From Psychrosphaera sp. F3M07 (GTDB taxonomy: Bacteria; Pseudomonadota; Gammaproteobacteria; Enterobacterales; Alteromonadaceae), in assembly GCF_018860345.1 (NCBI RefSeq), contig NZ_JAHKPJ010000004.1:112536-176535 (forward strand): a stretch of DNA of 64,000 bases, read 5' to 3'. A model generated the notes under the pieces. The model was given only the letters and a program-made list of their open reading frames with translations, did not search any database and was not told the DNA's origin. Both the position numbers and the translations under genes were made by a program. The first letter of the stretch is position 1. Every line of letters begins with the position of its first letter. Of this stretch, positions 1 to 10,656 are shown piece by piece.

Positions 1-18
1 CTTACAGCTTACAGCTTA

Positions 19-1089
19 CTATTTCTGTTTCTTAGTCAGCAAATGCATAGCCAACAAACTAAATACCAAGGTTGGGGTGAATGCTCCAATTACGGTTGGC
101 ACTTCATAAATTAACGACACCGAACCAAATATCTTGTCGAATAAAAAGAATGAGAAGCCGGTAATAATTCCTAAAATTACCCTAGCGCCCATCGTGACAC
201 TTCGTAACGGACCAAAGATAAAAGACAAAGCGAGTAACAACATTACAGCCACATTGATTGGCTGAAATATTTTGCGCCATAAGGCGAGTTCATAACGACT
301 GGCACTTTGTTCATTTTTGCTTAAGTATTGTAAATACTCCACTAGGTCAGATACGGCCATACGTTCTGGTTTTATTGACACAACGCCCAGCTTTTCAGGC
401 GATAACTCAGTTGGCCAAGGTAGCCTATCTAGTAATACAGTATCGATTTTATTTTGTTGCCAACGTTTTATAATTACGTCATCTAATAACCAATTACCGT
501 TACTAAAACTTCCTGATTTAGCCGTTATTTGTTGGACTAATTTTAAGTCATCATCAAAGTCAAAAACCGTTACGTTGATTAAATCACCATTTTCAGTCAC
601 TTCTTTGATGTTAATAAACGCGTCGGTATCTTTTGCCCAAAGTCCCTGTTCTGCTGAATATAATTTACCACCAGAAACTGCTTGGGTTTTTAATTCTTTG
701 GCTGATTGAATTGCGTAGGGCACACCCCATTCCGAAAAAATCATCATAATGAGGATGAGGATAGTACTGGATTTTAATACTGCAGAGACCACATTGGCTT
801 TGGACATGCCGATAGCTTGCATAACCACTAATTCAGAATTACTCGCCATAGCACCCAAACCAACGAGCCCACCGATCATGGCTGCCATCGGAAAAAACGC
901 CTCTAAGTCTTGAGGGATAAGATAGATAGTAAATAGCCCAGCAGTCATAAAGGTAAAGTCGCCACGGCCAATATAACCAAGTTGATCTATGAATCTAAAT
1001 AATGAGCTGATGCCTACCAGTACGGCTAATGTCACGCCGATTGAGCTTAAAACAGTGCGACCAATATAACGGTCGATCAAAGTCATCAT
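19..1089 (-). CDS. lptG: LPS export ABC transporter permease LptG
   Basis: This is one of the two inner-membrane permeases of the LptB2FG transporter that extracts lipopolysaccharide from the inner membrane and feeds the LptC-A-D bridge. The 356-residue length is close to E. coli LptG (360). The fold is visible: N-terminal membrane segments at about residues 13-31, 53-85 and 104-126, a periplasmic beta-jellyroll of roughly 130-265, and three C-terminal membrane segments from about 275. It lies one base behind lptF on the same strand, so the two are cotranscribed and probably translationally coupled. A second ATG directly follows the first, so the start could be three bases later. Identification rests on order and architecture and is secure. 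Confidence 0.95.
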   Translation of the reverse strand: MMTLIDRYIGRTVLSSIGVTLAVLVGISSLFRFIDQLGYIGRGDFTFMTAGLFTIYLIPQDLEAFFPMAAMIGGLVGLGAMASNSELVVMQAIGMSKANVVSAVLKSSTILILIMMIFSEWGVPYAIQSAKELKTQAVSGGKLYSAEQGLWAKDTDAFINIKEVTENGDLINVTVFDFDDDLKLVQQITAKSGSFSNGNWLLDDVIIKRWQQNKIDTVLLDRLPWPTELSPEKLGVVSIKPERMAVSDLVEYLQYLSKNEQSASRYELALWRKIFQPINVAVMLLLALSFIFGPLRSVTMGARVILGIITGFSFFLFDKIFGSVSLIYEVPTVIGAFTPTLVFSLLAMHLLTKKQK

Positions 1090-1091
1090 AA

Positions 1092-2195
1092 TTAGTCACC
1101 TTTCCTTGTTAATTTTAACCATTTTTGCCTGATCAAACCGCCGGAACTTCGGTCTTTAATTAATAATAAGCAGGCGGTGACTAACCCTAATAAATGTATC
1201 CACCATAAACCGATATAAGTAGGTAAGTGACCATCTTCTATCGCAGATTTAGCTAACACTAATAGAATGTAATAGGTAAAGAATATGCCAAGACCCGGTA
1301 GAATTTTACCAAACCGTCCTTGTCTTGGGTTTACTGAACTTAATGGAACGGCAATCATAGCGAGTATTGGGATGGAAAGAGGGATGGCGATACGCCATTG
1401 GAACTCAGCAATTGCATCTAACTCTTTGGACTTAGCTAACTCTAAAGTTGGCAGTGCGGCATAATTACGGCGACGCTTTTCAACCGCTTGGTCTTGTAAT
1501 TGGATTTGATACTCAGAGAAAGTCAGACGTTGTGAAGCATCATCTTTACCAATGTAATATCTGTGACCTTGAGATAACACCAAGTCTTGTTTGCCACTGT
1601 CGTACTCAACAATTCGACCGGTTTCCGAATAAACAACATTATCAACGCCATCTTCGTTGGCATTGGCAACAAATACTTTTTTCATTATGTAGGTTTTGCG
1701 TTCAATATCATGAACAAACACAACTGAATCGCCACTGCCTGCCTTTTGAAATCGGCCAGCGGTTAAGGTAGATAATACACCATCTGCAGCGGCGGTTTCT
1801 CTGGCTTGGTATTCATATTCAGCGGCTAATGGGGCTAAGTATAAGGTTACACTGCCGCCAACAATGGCTAAGATAAATGCATAAATTAACGTAATACGAG
1901 TGACAAACCATTCGGATACACCACAGGCTTTTAAAACACTCATTTCGTGATCGCTATAAAGTCGACCATAAGCCAACATGACGCCTAAAAATATACTTAA
2001 AGGCAGTATAACGGCAGCCAGTTGAGGAAAACGAAGTCCAATAATGGACGCAACGAGATAACCTGGTATTTTGCCCTCTGAAGCATCGGCCAATACTTTG
2101 ACAAATGTTTGGCTGAGGAAAATGCTCATGAAGACTAGAAAAACCGCAAACTGCGACTTAAATACTTCAGCGGTTAAATAACGCAGAATTATCAC
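1092..2195 (-). CDS. lptF: LPS export ABC transporter permease LptF
   Basis: Partner permease of LptG in the LptB2FG lipopolysaccharide exporter of the inner membrane. It has 367 residues against 366 in E. coli and the same plan: membrane helices at about 10-30, 48-80 and 100-122, a periplasmic jellyroll domain at about 130-265, then three C-terminal helices beginning near 275 (the IPLSIPILAMIAVPLS segment is typical). It is first in the lptF-lptG operon and divergent from pepA, the arrangement common in gammaproteobacteria. The ATG start gives a positively consistent short cytoplasmic N-terminus. Confidence 0.95.
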   Translation of the reverse strand: MIILRYLTAEVFKSQFAVFLVFMSIFLSQTFVKVLADASEGKIPGYLVASIIGLRFPQLAAVILPLSIFLGVMLAYGRLYSDHEMSVLKACGVSEWFVTRITLIYAFILAIVGGSVTLYLAPLAAEYEYQARETAAADGVLSTLTAGRFQKAGSGDSVVFVHDIERKTYIMKKVFVANANEDGVDNVVYSETGRIVEYDSGKQDLVLSQGHRYYIGKDDASQRLTFSEYQIQLQDQAVEKRRRNYAALPTLELAKSKELDAIAEFQWRIAIPLSIPILAMIAVPLSSVNPRQGRFGKILPGLGIFFTYYILLVLAKSAIEDGHLPTYIGLWWIHLLGLVTACLLLIKDRSSGGLIRQKWLKLTRKGD

Positions 2196-2429
2196 AAATA
2201 AACCTTAGAAAACTTATACTTTTACTGGAATAATGCCAATTTATAAGTAAACTTCTTATTTTCATAAGAAAACTATTTTGTAATACTTGAAGTTGATAAG
2301 TTACTTACAATTTTGGCGGCCTAATAATAACAGGCATGGAAATTATTATAATGATAAATCCATCAATCGCCGATTAATATTTCAATAAATAACAAAAAAT
2401 AATCAAAATGTAGTGCAATTGGAGAAATC

Positions 2430-3935
2430 ATGGAATTCAGTGTTAAAAGTGGCAGCCCGGAAAAACAACGCAGCGCTTGTATAGTTGTTGGTGTTTATGA
2501 ACCACGTAGACTCTCTCCCATTGCTGAACAATTAGATCAAATTAGTGATGGTTACATAAGTAACTTATTACGACGTGGTGACCTTGAAGGTAAACCAGGC
2601 CAAGTTTTATTATTACATCATGTACCTAATGTATTGAGCGAACGTGTTTTATTGGTTGGTTGTGGTAAAGAGCGTGAATTAAACGAACGTCAATACCGCC
2701 AGATTATCAAAAAAACTATCGATACTTTAAACGATACAGGTTCAATGGAGTCCGTCTGTTTCTTAACGGAAATGCACGTTAAGGGTCGTGATACATATTG
2801 GAAAGTTAGACAAGCGGTTGAAGCAACGTTAGATAGCTTGTATAGCTTTGATGCACTAAAAAGTAAAAAAGACGAAGCTCGTCGTCCTCTACGAAAATTA
2901 GTATTTAATGTACCTACAAGACGCGAATTACCTATTGGTGAACATGCGATTGAACATAGTTTAGCTATTTCAAATGGTGCAAAACTGTGTCGTGACGTAG
3001 CAAATATGCCGCCAAACATTTGTAATCCAGCGTATTTGGCCGAACAAGGTAAGTCGTTAGAGTCTTATGACAAAGTATCGGTTGAAACCGTTGGTGAAGA
3101 ACAAATGGCTGCACTAGGAATGAATTCCTATTTAGCAGTTGGCCGTGGCAGTGACAACGAATCAATTATGACCATCATTAAATACAATGGTGGGGCGTCA
3201 GACGAAGCACCAATCGTATTAGTCGGCAAAGGTTTAACCTTTGACTCAGGTGGTATTTCCATTAAACCGGCCGCAGGCATGGATGAAATGAAATACGATA
3301 TGGGTGGTGCCGCTGGTGTATTAGGTACCATGCGTTCTTTAGCTGAATTAGATTTACCTATCAATGTTATTGGCGTATTAGCTGGTTGTGAAAACATGAC
3401 TGGCAGTAAAGCGTATCGCCCAGGTGATGTATTAACCACTATGTCGGGTAAAACCGTTGAAGTGTTAAATACCGATGCGGAAGGACGTTTGGTTTTATGT
3501 GATGCGTTAACTTACGTAGAACGCTTTGACCCTGAACTTGTAATTGATATTGCTACGTTAACCGGAGCTTGTGTGGTTGCGTTAGGTAAACATGCATCTG
3601 GCTTATTAAGTACACATAATCCTTTGGCGCATGAGCTGTTAAATGCCTCAGAGCAAAGTGGTGACAGAGCATGGCGTTTACCTTTATGGGATGAATATCA
3701 AGACCAATTAGAAAGTCCATTTGCTGATTTTAGTAATTTAGGTGGGCGAGACGCAGGGACTATTACCGCTGCATGTTTCTTATCTAGATTTACAAAAAAA
3801 TATAATTGGGCGCATTTAGACATTGCTGGAACCTCATGGGTAAGCGGTGGTGCTAAAAAAGGTGCGACAGGGCGTCCGGTTCCAATGTTGACTCAGTTCT
3901 TAATGAACCGTGCCGGTATTTCGGTTGAAAGTTAG
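2430..3935 (+). CDS. pepA: leucyl aminopeptidase PepA (M17)
   Basis: Cytoplasmic two-metal aminopeptidase that removes N-terminal residues from peptides; in E. coli the same protein also binds DNA as a cofactor of Xer recombination and repressor of carAB. The 501-residue length matches the family (503 in E. coli). The M17 signature NTDAEGR is at residues 347-353 and the metal-binding stretch [13 protein letters not shown] lies upstream of it, so the active site is intact. The ATG is preceded by a GGAG ribosome binding site 6 bases upstream. It is divergent from lptF and followed closely by holC. Whether the DNA-binding role is kept here cannot be told from sequence. Confidence 0.96.
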   Translation: MEFSVKSGSPEKQRSACIVVGVYEPRRLSPIAEQLDQISDGYISNLLRRGDLEGKPGQVLLLHHVPNVLSERVLLVGCGKERELNERQYRQIIKKTIDTLNDTGSMESVCFLTEMHVKGRDTYWKVRQAVEATLDSLYSFDALKSKKDEARRPLRKLVFNVPTRRELPIGEHAIEHSLAISNGAKLCRDVANMPPNICNPAYLAEQGKSLESYDKVSVETVGEEQMAALGMNSYLAVGRGSDNESIMTIIKYNGGASDEAPIVLVGKGLTFDSGGISIKPAAGMDEMKYDMGGAAGVLGTMRSLAELDLPINVIGVLAGCENMTGSKAYRPGDVLTTMSGKTVEVLNTDAEGRLVLCDALTYVERFDPELVIDIATLTGACVVALGKHASGLLSTHNPLAHELLNASEQSGDRAWRLPLWDEYQDQLESPFADFSNLGGRDAGTITAACFLSRFTKKYNWAHLDIAGTSWVSGGAKKGATGRPVPMLTQFLMNRAGISVES

Positions 3936-3969
3936 AACGTTAGAATTAATCACAAAACGAATATAACCA

Positions 3970-4443
3970 ATGAATGCAATTTTCTGGATATTATCAGAAC
4001 AACAACAAGCGCCATTACACGCCAAAGACAGTGATGTAACGGCGCACATTCATTATGCCTGCGTGTTAGCAGCGGATTTGTATCGTCAAAATAAAAAAAT
4101 ACATATAGGTGTTGAAAACCAAGATCAAGCACATATTGTTGATGATTGGTTATGGCAGTTTGAGGCTGATAGATTTATCCCTCATAATTTGCCGGGAGAA
4201 GGCCCACATTATGGATCACCAGTAGAAATTAACTGGGAGCCAAGTCAACAACGCCGGGGCTGTTTTGTTAATACCTGCCAAACATTACCTGATTACGTTT
4301 CTAAACTAAAAGGTGTGAATGAATGGCATGATTTTGTGCCCAATGACGAAGCTGGCAAAGCGGCTGCGCGAGAGCGATACAAGTTATTGAAACAAGCTGG
4401 TTTTAATTTAACCACCAATCAAATTCCAGATTCAATCGTGTAA
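3970..4443 (+). CDS. holC: DNA polymerase III chi subunit HolC
   Basis: Chi is the clamp-loader accessory subunit that links the replicative polymerase to single-stranded DNA-binding protein. The 157-residue product is slightly longer than the E. coli one (147) and shows the typical start with a short hydrophobic strand followed by an ACVLAADLYRQNKKIHIGV helix-strand unit and the DDWLWQFEADRFIPHNL motif. It sits 34 bases after pepA and 53 bases before valS, which is the conserved pepA-holC-valS order, supporting the assignment. Confidence 0.94.
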   Translation: MNAIFWILSEQQQAPLHAKDSDVTAHIHYACVLAADLYRQNKKIHIGVENQDQAHIVDDWLWQFEADRFIPHNLPGEGPHYGSPVEINWEPSQQRRGCFVNTCQTLPDYVSKLKGVNEWHDFVPNDEAGKAAARERYKLLKQAGFNLTTNQIPDSIV

Positions 4444-4496
4444 AACGAAGTAGACATCAAATTTAATCTTTACAGAAATTCAAGGCAAAAACCATC

Positions 4497-7358
4497 ATGG
4501 AAACAACTTATAACCCAACCGATATCGAACAATCTTTGTATGAAGAGTGGGAATCTAAAGGTCATTTTAAACCTTCAGGTAAAGGGGACAGTTATAGCAT
4601 CGTCATTCCACCACCAAACGTCACTGGTAGTTTGCACATGGGGCATGCGTTCCAACATACTATTATGGATACGTTAACGCGTTATAAACGTATGGATGGT
4701 TTTAATACTTTATGGCAAGTGGGAACGGACCATGCCGGTATTGCTACGCAAATGGTGGTAGAACGTCAACTTGCTGCCGAAGGTGAGGTTACTCGTAAAG
4801 ATTTAGGTCGTGAAAAATTCATCGACAAAATTTGGGATTGGAAAGCAGAGTCTGGTGGCACAATTACCAAGCAAATGCGCCGTCTAGGTAACTCGGTAGA
4901 TTGGGAACGTGAACGTTTCACTATGGACCCTGGGTTATCAAAAGCCGTTGAAAAAGTATTTGTCGATTTATACAACGACGATTTAATTTATCGTGGTAAA
5001 CGTTTGGTTAACTGGGATCCAAAGTTACAAACGGCTATTTCTGATTTAGAAGTTGAGAATAAAGACAAAAAAGGCCACATGTGGCACTTCCGTTATCCTC
5101 TAGCTGATGGTCAAAAAACGGCAGACGGTAAAGATTATTTAGTGGTAGCGACAACACGTCCAGAAACCTTATTAGGTGATACTGCCGTTGCGGTAAATCC
5201 AGAAGATCCTCGTTATAAAGACTTAATTGGTAAATCAATTGTTTTACCTTTAGTGGGTCGTCTTATTCCTATTATTGGCGATGAACATGCTGATATGGAC
5301 AAAGGCACAGGTTGTGTAAAAATCACGCCTGCACATGACTTTAACGACTATGAAGTAGGTAAACGCAACAACTTACCTATGATCAATGTATTAAACTTTA
5401 CTGGTCACATTCGTAATGAGTCAGAAGTTTTTAATACCAATGGTGAAGTAAGCGATGTGTATTCCACTGATCTGCCAGAGCAATTTCAAGGTTTAGAACG
5501 TTTTGCTGCACGTAAAGCGGTTGTGGCAGCCATGGAAGAGTGCGGTTATTTAGACGAAATAAAAGAACATGACTTAACTGTGCCATATGGTGATCGTGGT
5601 GGTGTTGTTATCGAACCTATGTTGACAGACCAATGGTATGTACGTGTTGAATCTATGGCGAAAGTAGCCACAGAAGCGGTTCAAAATGGTGATATCCAGT
5701 TTGTACCAAAACAATATGAAAATATGTATTTTGCGTGGATGCGCGACATTCAAGACTGGTGTATATCACGTCAACTTTGGTGGGGACACAGAATTCCAGC
5801 TTGGTATGATGAAAACGGCAAAGTATACGTTGGTAACAGTGAAGCGGAAGTTCGTACGGCTAATGGTTTAGCGGATGACGTTAAACTACGTCAAGACGAA
5901 GATGTATTAGATACTTGGTTCTCCTCTGCGCTTTGGACTTTCTCAACGTTAGGTTGGCCTGACAATGTAGAAGATTTAAAAACCTTCCATCCTACCGATG
6001 TACTGGTAACGGGCTTTGACATCATTTTCTTCTGGGTTGCGCGTATGATCATGATGACCATGCACTTCATTAAAGATGAAGATGGCAAACCACAAGTCCC
6101 ATTTAAAACGGTTTATGTTACTGGACTTATCCGTGACGAAAATGGCGATAAAATGTCTAAATCTAAAGGTAATGTTATTGATCCTTTAGATATTATCGAC
6201 GGTATCGAATTAGAAAAATTAGTACAAAAACGTACGGGCAACATGATGCAACCAAAACTGGCTGCAAAAATTGAAAAAAGTACTCGTAAAGAATTCCCAG
6301 AAGGCATGGAAACCAGCGGTACAGACGCACTACGTTTTACCTTGTCAGCACTGGCTTCAACAGGCCGTGACATTAGCTGGGACATGAAACGTTTGGAAGG
6401 GTACCGTAATTTCTGTAATAAATTATGGAATGCTAGCCGTTACGTATTAATGAATACAGAAGAGTTTGATTGCGGTAAAAACGCAACAGATTCAGAACTT
6501 GAATATTCATTAGCGGATCGTTGGATCCAAGGACAAATGCAAAACACCATTAAAACAGTACGTGGCCATTTGGACGCTTATCGTTTTGATTTAGCTGCTA
6601 ATGCATTGTATGACTTTACTTGGAATGAATTCTGCGGTTGGTACTTGGAGTTAACTAAGCCGGTAATGAACAGTGGTTCTGAGACTCAACAACGGGCTAC
6701 ACGTAAAACATTGGTTGTGGTATTAGAATCGTTATTACGTTTGATGCACCCAATTATGCCGTTTATCACAGAAACCATTTGGCAACGTGTACAACCGTTA
6801 ACCGGTTTTGATGCAGACGCTGAAAGCATCATGTTAAATGCGTATCCAACTTATAATGTTGATTTGGTTGATGAACAAGCGGTCGCCGATGTTGAATGGT
6901 TAAAACAGTTTATTCTGGTTATCCGTAACATACGTGGTGAAATGGACTTGTCGCCTAACAAACCAATTAATGTATTGTTACGTAACTTATCAGCACAAGA
7001 CCTTGAACGTTTAACGGCTAATAAATCATTCTTGATGGCGTTAGCTAAATTAGAATCTATTAACGTGTTAGCCGAAGGCGAAAAAGCGCCAGCGTCAGCA
7101 TCAGGCATTGTTGGTACTATGGACGTACTTATCCCTATGGCGGGTTTGATAGATAAAGACGCTGAGTTATCTCGCTTAACTAAGGCGATGGAAAAAGCCA
7201 ATCAAGAATTACAACGTGTATCGGGTAAGTTATCTAACGAGAAGTTTGTAAGTAACGCGCCTGCGGCCGTTATTGAAAAAGAACAAGCTAAAATGGCTGA
7301 GTTCCAACAAACGGTTAATAAATTAAAAGAGCAATACGCAGAGATTGAAGCGATTTAA
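4497..7358 (+). CDS. valS: valine--tRNA ligase ValS
   Basis: Class I aminoacyl-tRNA synthetase that charges tRNA-Val in the cytoplasm and edits misactivated threonine. It has 953 residues (951 in E. coli). Visible landmarks are the HIGH-type motif HMGH near residue 47, the inserted CP1 editing domain of about 200-350, the KMSKS signature at residues 552-556, the anticodon-binding domain, and a C-terminal coiled coil of about 885-950 that contacts tRNA. The gene ends the pepA-holC-valS run and is followed by a strong intrinsic terminator. Confidence 0.97.
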   Translation: METTYNPTDIEQSLYEEWESKGHFKPSGKGDSYSIVIPPPNVTGSLHMGHAFQHTIMDTLTRYKRMDGFNTLWQVGTDHAGIATQMVVERQLAAEGEVTRKDLGREKFIDKIWDWKAESGGTITKQMRRLGNSVDWERERFTMDPGLSKAVEKVFVDLYNDDLIYRGKRLVNWDPKLQTAISDLEVENKDKKGHMWHFRYPLADGQKTADGKDYLVVATTRPETLLGDTAVAVNPEDPRYKDLIGKSIVLPLVGRLIPIIGDEHADMDKGTGCVKITPAHDFNDYEVGKRNNLPMINVLNFTGHIRNESEVFNTNGEVSDVYSTDLPEQFQGLERFAARKAVVAAMEECGYLDEIKEHDLTVPYGDRGGVVIEPMLTDQWYVRVESMAKVATEAVQNGDIQFVPKQYENMYFAWMRDIQDWCISRQLWWGHRIPAWYDENGKVYVGNSEAEVRTANGLADDVKLRQDEDVLDTWFSSALWTFSTLGWPDNVEDLKTFHPTDVLVTGFDIIFFWVARMIMMTMHFIKDEDGKPQVPFKTVYVTGLIRDENGDKMSKSKGNVIDPLDIIDGIELEKLVQKRTGNMMQPKLAAKIEKSTRKEFPEGMETSGTDALRFTLSALASTGRDISWDMKRLEGYRNFCNKLWNASRYVLMNTEEFDCGKNATDSELEYSLADRWIQGQMQNTIKTVRGHLDAYRFDLAANALYDFTWNEFCGWYLELTKPVMNSGSETQQRATRKTLVVVLESLLRLMHPIMPFITETIWQRVQPLTGFDADAESIMLNAYPTYNVDLVDEQAVADVEWLKQFILVIRNIRGEMDLSPNKPINVLLRNLSAQDLERLTANKSFLMALAKLESINVLAEGEKAPASASGIVGTMDVLIPMAGLIDKDAELSRLTKAMEKANQELQRVSGKLSNEKFVSNAPAAVIEKEQAKMAEFQQTVNKLKEQYAEIEAI

Positions 7359-7400
7359 TTACTATGTAATAGAATGACAACAAGCTGTATTGCCTGAATA

Positions 7401-7435
7401 AAACGCTAAACAAGTAATTGTTTGGCGTTTTTTTT
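7401..7435 (+). terminator. intrinsic terminator after valS
   Basis: An 11-bp stem (arms 7402-7412 and 7419-7429, one G-T wobble) with a 6-base loop is followed by an unbroken run of T residues. It lies 43 bases after the valS stop and marks the end of the pepA-holC-valS transcription unit. Confidence 0.9.
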
Positions 7436-7471
7436 ATGCGGAAATTATTGATCTTTTTAAAATTGTAGTTA

Positions 7472-7496
7472 TAGTGATATCAAAATGATATCACTA
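7472..7496. promoter_or_regulatory. 11-bp inverted repeat, candidate operator of the SPFH module
   Basis: Perfect 11-bp arms (TAGTGATATCA and its complement) are separated by AAA. The element ends 18 bases before the start codon of the SPFH gene and is not followed by a T tract, so it reads as a protein-binding site rather than a terminator. The ribbon-helix-helix protein encoded in the same unit is a plausible binder, but this is inference; a dedicated regulator elsewhere is equally possible. Confidence 0.5.
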
Positions 7497-7513
7497 ATAA
7501 AAGGATTAATATC

Positions 7514-8380
7514 ATGAAAATAGAAAAAGAGATGAAAGAGAAAGTTGGTTTTTCAATAAATGGTTTTATTGCTGCACCTGTCGTTGGAGCTCTACTTTAT
7601 CTATTTATAAGGCAAATTCCAGATGCTGAAGGAGGCAAAATTTTAATGCTTTTGTTGACAGCTTTATCAGGCTCTATGTCAGCGGGATTTTTTATGGTGC
7701 AACCTAAACAAGCAAGAGTGTTAACCTTGTTTGGCTCTTATGTTGGCACAGTAAAAGCAACAGGTTTACGTTGGACTATTCCTTTTTTTGGTCGTCGCAA
7801 TATCTCATTAAGAATTCGTAACTTTGAAAGTGGTCAATTAAAGGTAAATGACAATCATGGTAATCCAATTGAAATAGCAACCGTTGTGGTATGGGCAGTA
7901 GATGATACGGCACAAGCCGTGTTTGAAGTGGATGATTATGAAAGTTACGTTAGCATTCAATCAGAAGCCGCACTTCGTAATATGGCAACAACGTATCCAT
8001 ATGATATTTATGAGGACGGGGATATTGCACTACGTAGTCACACTCAAGTTATCTCTGATGCCTTGACAAAAGAAGTTCAAAATCGATTGGAAAATGCTGG
8101 CATGAAAGTCATTGAAGCACGTATTAGCCACTTGGCTTATGCACCAGAAATAGCCAATGCTATGTTACAACGTCAGCAAGCAACCGCTATCATCGCCGCG
8201 CGTGAAAAGATAGTACAAGGTGCCGTTGGTATGGTTGATTTAGCATTAGAGCAGTTAGCTGAAAAAGGCATTGTAGAGCTTGATGAAGAACGCAAAGCTG
8301 CCATGGTCAGTAATCTATTAGTAGTTCTGTGCAGTGACCAAAATACTCAACCCATTGTTAATGCTGGCTCGTTATATTAA
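7514..8380 (+). CDS. SPFH/band 7 domain membrane protein
   Basis: Member of the stomatin/prohibitin/flotillin/HflKC superfamily, 288 residues. Two closely spaced hydrophobic segments (about 14-31 and 43-61) anchor it in the inner membrane; the SPFH domain runs from about 62 to 215, starting with the [18 protein letters not shown] strand, and is followed by a helical stretch with [22 protein letters not shown] that is typical of oligomerising SPFH proteins. Such proteins form ring or raft-like membrane scaffolds, often around proteases. No protease gene is adjacent. It is first in a three-gene unit with a ribbon-helix-helix protein and a PH-domain protein. The specific function is unknown. Confidence 0.85.
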   Translation: MKIEKEMKEKVGFSINGFIAAPVVGALLYLFIRQIPDAEGGKILMLLLTALSGSMSAGFFMVQPKQARVLTLFGSYVGTVKATGLRWTIPFFGRRNISLRIRNFESGQLKVNDNHGNPIEIATVVVWAVDDTAQAVFEVDDYESYVSIQSEAALRNMATTYPYDIYEDGDIALRSHTQVISDALTKEVQNRLENAGMKVIEARISHLAYAPEIANAMLQRQQATAIIAAREKIVQGAVGMVDLALEQLAEKGIVELDEERKAAMVSNLLVVLCSDQNTQPIVNAGSLY

Positions 8381-8443
8381 GTAGTAAAATATCAGCATTA
8401 CACACAAGAGCATAAACCTAAGCTCACTTAATAAGGAGCCCAT

Positions 8444-8653
8444 GTGACCAAAAAGAAAAGTTATCCATTACGTATTAGCCCCGATGTCTTAGCCGCAATG
8501 CAGCGCTGGGCAGACGACGAAATACGTAGTGTTAATGCTCAAATTGAATATGTGTTAAGACAGGCATTGGTGTCTAATGGACGAGTGAAACTTGTACAAA
8601 AGGTGTTAACAGAAGTTGTTGAAGAGAAAGACGATGATGAAAAAAACGTTTAA
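8444..8653 (+). CDS. small Arc-type ribbon-helix-helix DNA-binding protein
   Basis: A 69-residue protein with an Arc/MetJ-type ribbon-helix-helix: the strand [17 protein letters not shown] is followed by two helices (to about residue 47) containing the [15 protein letters not shown] motif of the family. The C-terminus is acidic. The GTG start is preferred because an AAGGAG site lies 5 bases upstream and the overlapping ATG two bases earlier runs straight into TGA. Proteins of this type are DNA-binding repressors or antitoxin-like. It lies between an SPFH gene and a PH-domain gene, and no toxin-like gene is evident, so autoregulation of the module is the simplest guess. Confidence 0.8.
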   Translation: MTKKKSYPLRISPDVLAAMQRWADDEIRSVNAQIEYVLRQALVSNGRVKLVQKVLTEVVEEKDDDEKNV

Positions 8654-9098
8654 ATCTAAAGTCGACAAATCCATTGTTATTATTTTGATCGCTAGTTTTT
8701 TATTTTCGTTTTATGCTTTGTTTACTGAAATTAATCAACCTGATCTTTATTCAAGTTTGTTATCTCTACTTAATGAACCAAGTGAATCAAGGTCGGCTTT
8801 GTTAGTATTAACGTTAACGACGGTTTTTGTTGTCTATATCTTTGTAAAAGTTAAATACCAAGTTACCGACACACAGATCATAATTCACAATGGTTTGTTC
8901 AGTAAAACTATTGCTATTAAAGACGTGCGCAAGGTAACACATACAATTAACGTAATATCCGCAGCGGCGTTATCTAGAAAACGGTTAGTATTACATTACT
9001 TTGATAAAATCAAAGGTGAAAGACAAATTCAGATATCACCAAAAGACAGAAAAGGATTTTTGGCGGCTATTGGGATGACCTTGTCGGATTCTTTGTAA
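8637..9098 (+). CDS. membrane protein with bacterial PH domain
   Basis: A short protein of about 153 residues with two N-terminal membrane helices (about 9-28 and 50-68) and a C-terminal bacterial pleckstrin-homology-like domain, recognisable from [20 protein letters not shown], a loop and a final helix with [13 protein letters not shown]. The start overlaps the upstream ribbon-helix-helix gene by 17 bases, so the two are translationally coupled. ATG at 8634 is an alternative start three bases earlier; an upstream TTG at 8616 is less likely because it has no good ribosome binding site. Function unknown; membrane location and the SPFH neighbour suggest an envelope role. Confidence 0.75.
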   Translation: MKKTFKSKVDKSIVIILIASFLFSFYALFTEINQPDLYSSLLSLLNEPSESRSALLVLTLTTVFVVYIFVKVKYQVTDTQIIIHNGLFSKTIAIKDVRKVTHTINVISAAALSRKRLVLHYFDKIKGERQIQISPKDRKGFLAAIGMTLSDSL

Positions 9099-9116
9099 TC
9101 GTAATTTGAGTTATAT

Positions 9117-9148
9117 AAAAAACAGTTACCTAAGTAACTGTTTTTTTT
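9117..9148. terminator. bidirectional intrinsic terminator
   Basis: A 9-bp stem (9121-9129 with 9134-9142) and CTAA loop carry an A run on the left and a T run on the right. It sits between the convergent PH-domain gene and the phosphate-binding-like gene and can serve both. Confidence 0.85.
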
Positions 9149-9166
9149 ATGTGTAACCGTTTTTAT

Positions 9167-9574
9167 TTAAAACTGGGTTATCACTTTAACGTCATCCGAT
9201 ACTGATGAATCATCGACATAACCTATAAAATTGGGGTTCGCTTTAACCAAAGCAATCACATTGGCATCATTGCCAACGTCTTTTGGTGGAGTGCCTTTAC
9301 CGGTGAATACCAATTTTGACCAATAAGCTTTGATTTGTGTACCTGACTTTTTTAAAACCGCCGTTTCAAATTCGGTTCTTGCTGTACTTCCTTCCGTTTG
9401 GTTTACAGGAATAGCGTGGCCAGCACCTGGGAATGACTTCATCTTACCCAGAAATATCTTTGCAATTTCTGATTCACCTAAAGACACCGGATTAGATGGG
9501 TGCACTATGACAGATATGCCAGAGAATGATGATGCACTAAACAATAGATTGGTAACCAAAAAAAGTGTTTTCAT
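9167..9574 (-). CDS. small periplasmic PstS-like substrate-binding protein
   Basis: A 135-residue exported protein with a Sec signal peptide of about 18 residues. The remainder resembles one lobe of a phosphate-binding protein of the PstS type: VIVHPSNPVSLGESEIAKIFLGK and the NQTEGSTARTEF segment are characteristic of the small PBP-like proteins common in Alteromonadales. It is far shorter than a full PstS (over 300 residues), so a two-lobed transporter receptor is unlikely. It is monocistronic, with no transporter genes nearby. Function uncertain; phosphate or oxyanion binding is inferred from family resemblance only. Confidence 0.75.
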   Translation of the reverse strand: MKTLFLVTNLLFSASSFSGISVIVHPSNPVSLGESEIAKIFLGKMKSFPGAGHAIPVNQTEGSTARTEFETAVLKKSGTQIKAYWSKLVFTGKGTPPKDVGNDANVIALVKANPNFIGYVDDSSVSDDVKVITQF

Positions 9575-9807
9575 TTACATCCTTAAATACTCAAGAGGGG
9601 GCAACCGATAAATGTTGGTTGACGTTATCGCTGTAGTTGATCCTTGAAAACCGGATATCAACAATGTGTATGGATAGAGTATAGTCAAAATTAACATAGG
9701 TACTTAAATGACAGACCTAAAATGGACAATTTGAGATATGTTACTCAATGCCATCTAAGGATATATTCGATTTTATATAAGATGTGTGGTGGTGATAATC
9801 TGTCTAA

Positions 9808-10632
9808 TTAGGTATTAGATTTTGCTTGTTCCCACCATGTGTCTAACTGGTCAAGGCTGGTATTGCTAATTTCTGCGTTGTTCTCTGATGCAATCTGTTC
9901 AACCTGACGAAAGCGTTTTTCAAACTTTTTATTGGCGGATTTGATCACTTGTTCTGGGTTCAAGCCTAAGTGTCGGGTCACATTGGTAAGGGCAAAATAG
10001 AGATCCCCTAGTTCATCTGCAATGGCGTCAATATTGTCACTGTCCTTTAACGATGCGTTATCAATATTAAGGGCGAGTTCAGCTTTTACTTCTTCAATCT
10101 CTTCACTGACTTTATCAAATGCACCATGCACATCAGGCCAATCAAAACCAACACTTGAGGCTCGTTTTTGGATTTTATAGGCACGGGAAATAGCAGGTAT
10201 TGCCATTGGGATATCATCTAATACGCTGGTGTTTTGTGCGTCTTTAGATTGACGTTCTGCGGCTTTTTGTTTTTCCCAGTTTTGTTTTATTTGTTGTTCA
10301 GAATCAAATTGAGCATCAGAAAAAACATGCGGGTGACGGCTGATCAACTTGTCGCAAACGGTGTCGATCACATCGTTAAAATCAAACAAGGATTGCTCTT
10401 GGCCAAGTTGAGCGTAAAACACAACCTGAAATAATAAATCGCCTAATTCACTTTTTAAGTCGACATAGTCCTTGTCTTCTATGGCTTGTGCAACTTCATA
10501 CGCTTCTTCAATAGTGTAAGGTATTAGCGAATCAAAGGTTTGCTTTAAGTCCCACGGGCAGCCTGTTTCAGGGTGACGTAATTGGGACATGATCCAGTTG
10601 AGTTTATCCATAGATGATTTGTTATTTAACAT
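9808..10632 (-). CDS. mazG: nucleoside triphosphate pyrophosphohydrolase MazG
   Basis: Cytoplasmic enzyme hydrolysing NTPs to NMPs and pyrophosphate, a housecleaning function that in E. coli also modulates ppGpp levels. The 274-residue protein (263 in E. coli) contains two MazG domains: the first with GCPWDLKQT and the EEAYE...ELGDLLFQ metal-binding motif, and the second with EEIEEVKAEL and DELGDLYFAL near residues 168-215. It is encoded 24 bases downstream of relA on the same strand, the conserved relA-mazG pairing, which agrees with the alarmone link. Confidence 0.95.
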   Translation of the reverse strand: MLNNKSSMDKLNWIMSQLRHPETGCPWDLKQTFDSLIPYTIEEAYEVAQAIEDKDYVDLKSELGDLLFQVVFYAQLGQEQSLFDFNDVIDTVCDKLISRHPHVFSDAQFDSEQQIKQNWEKQKAAERQSKDAQNTSVLDDIPMAIPAISRAYKIQKRASSVGFDWPDVHGAFDKVSEEIEEVKAELALNIDNASLKDSDNIDAIADELGDLYFALTNVTRHLGLNPEQVIKSANKKFEKRFRQVEQIASENNAEISNTSLDQLDTWWEQAKSNT

Positions 10633-10656
10633 TCTTAAAAGGTCACTTTTCCGGTA

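Noticed and set aside
317-709. Open frame on the plus strand inside lptG
   Set aside because: It is antisense to a conserved gene, has no ribosome binding site, and its product resembles nothing; a shadow of the lptG reading frame.
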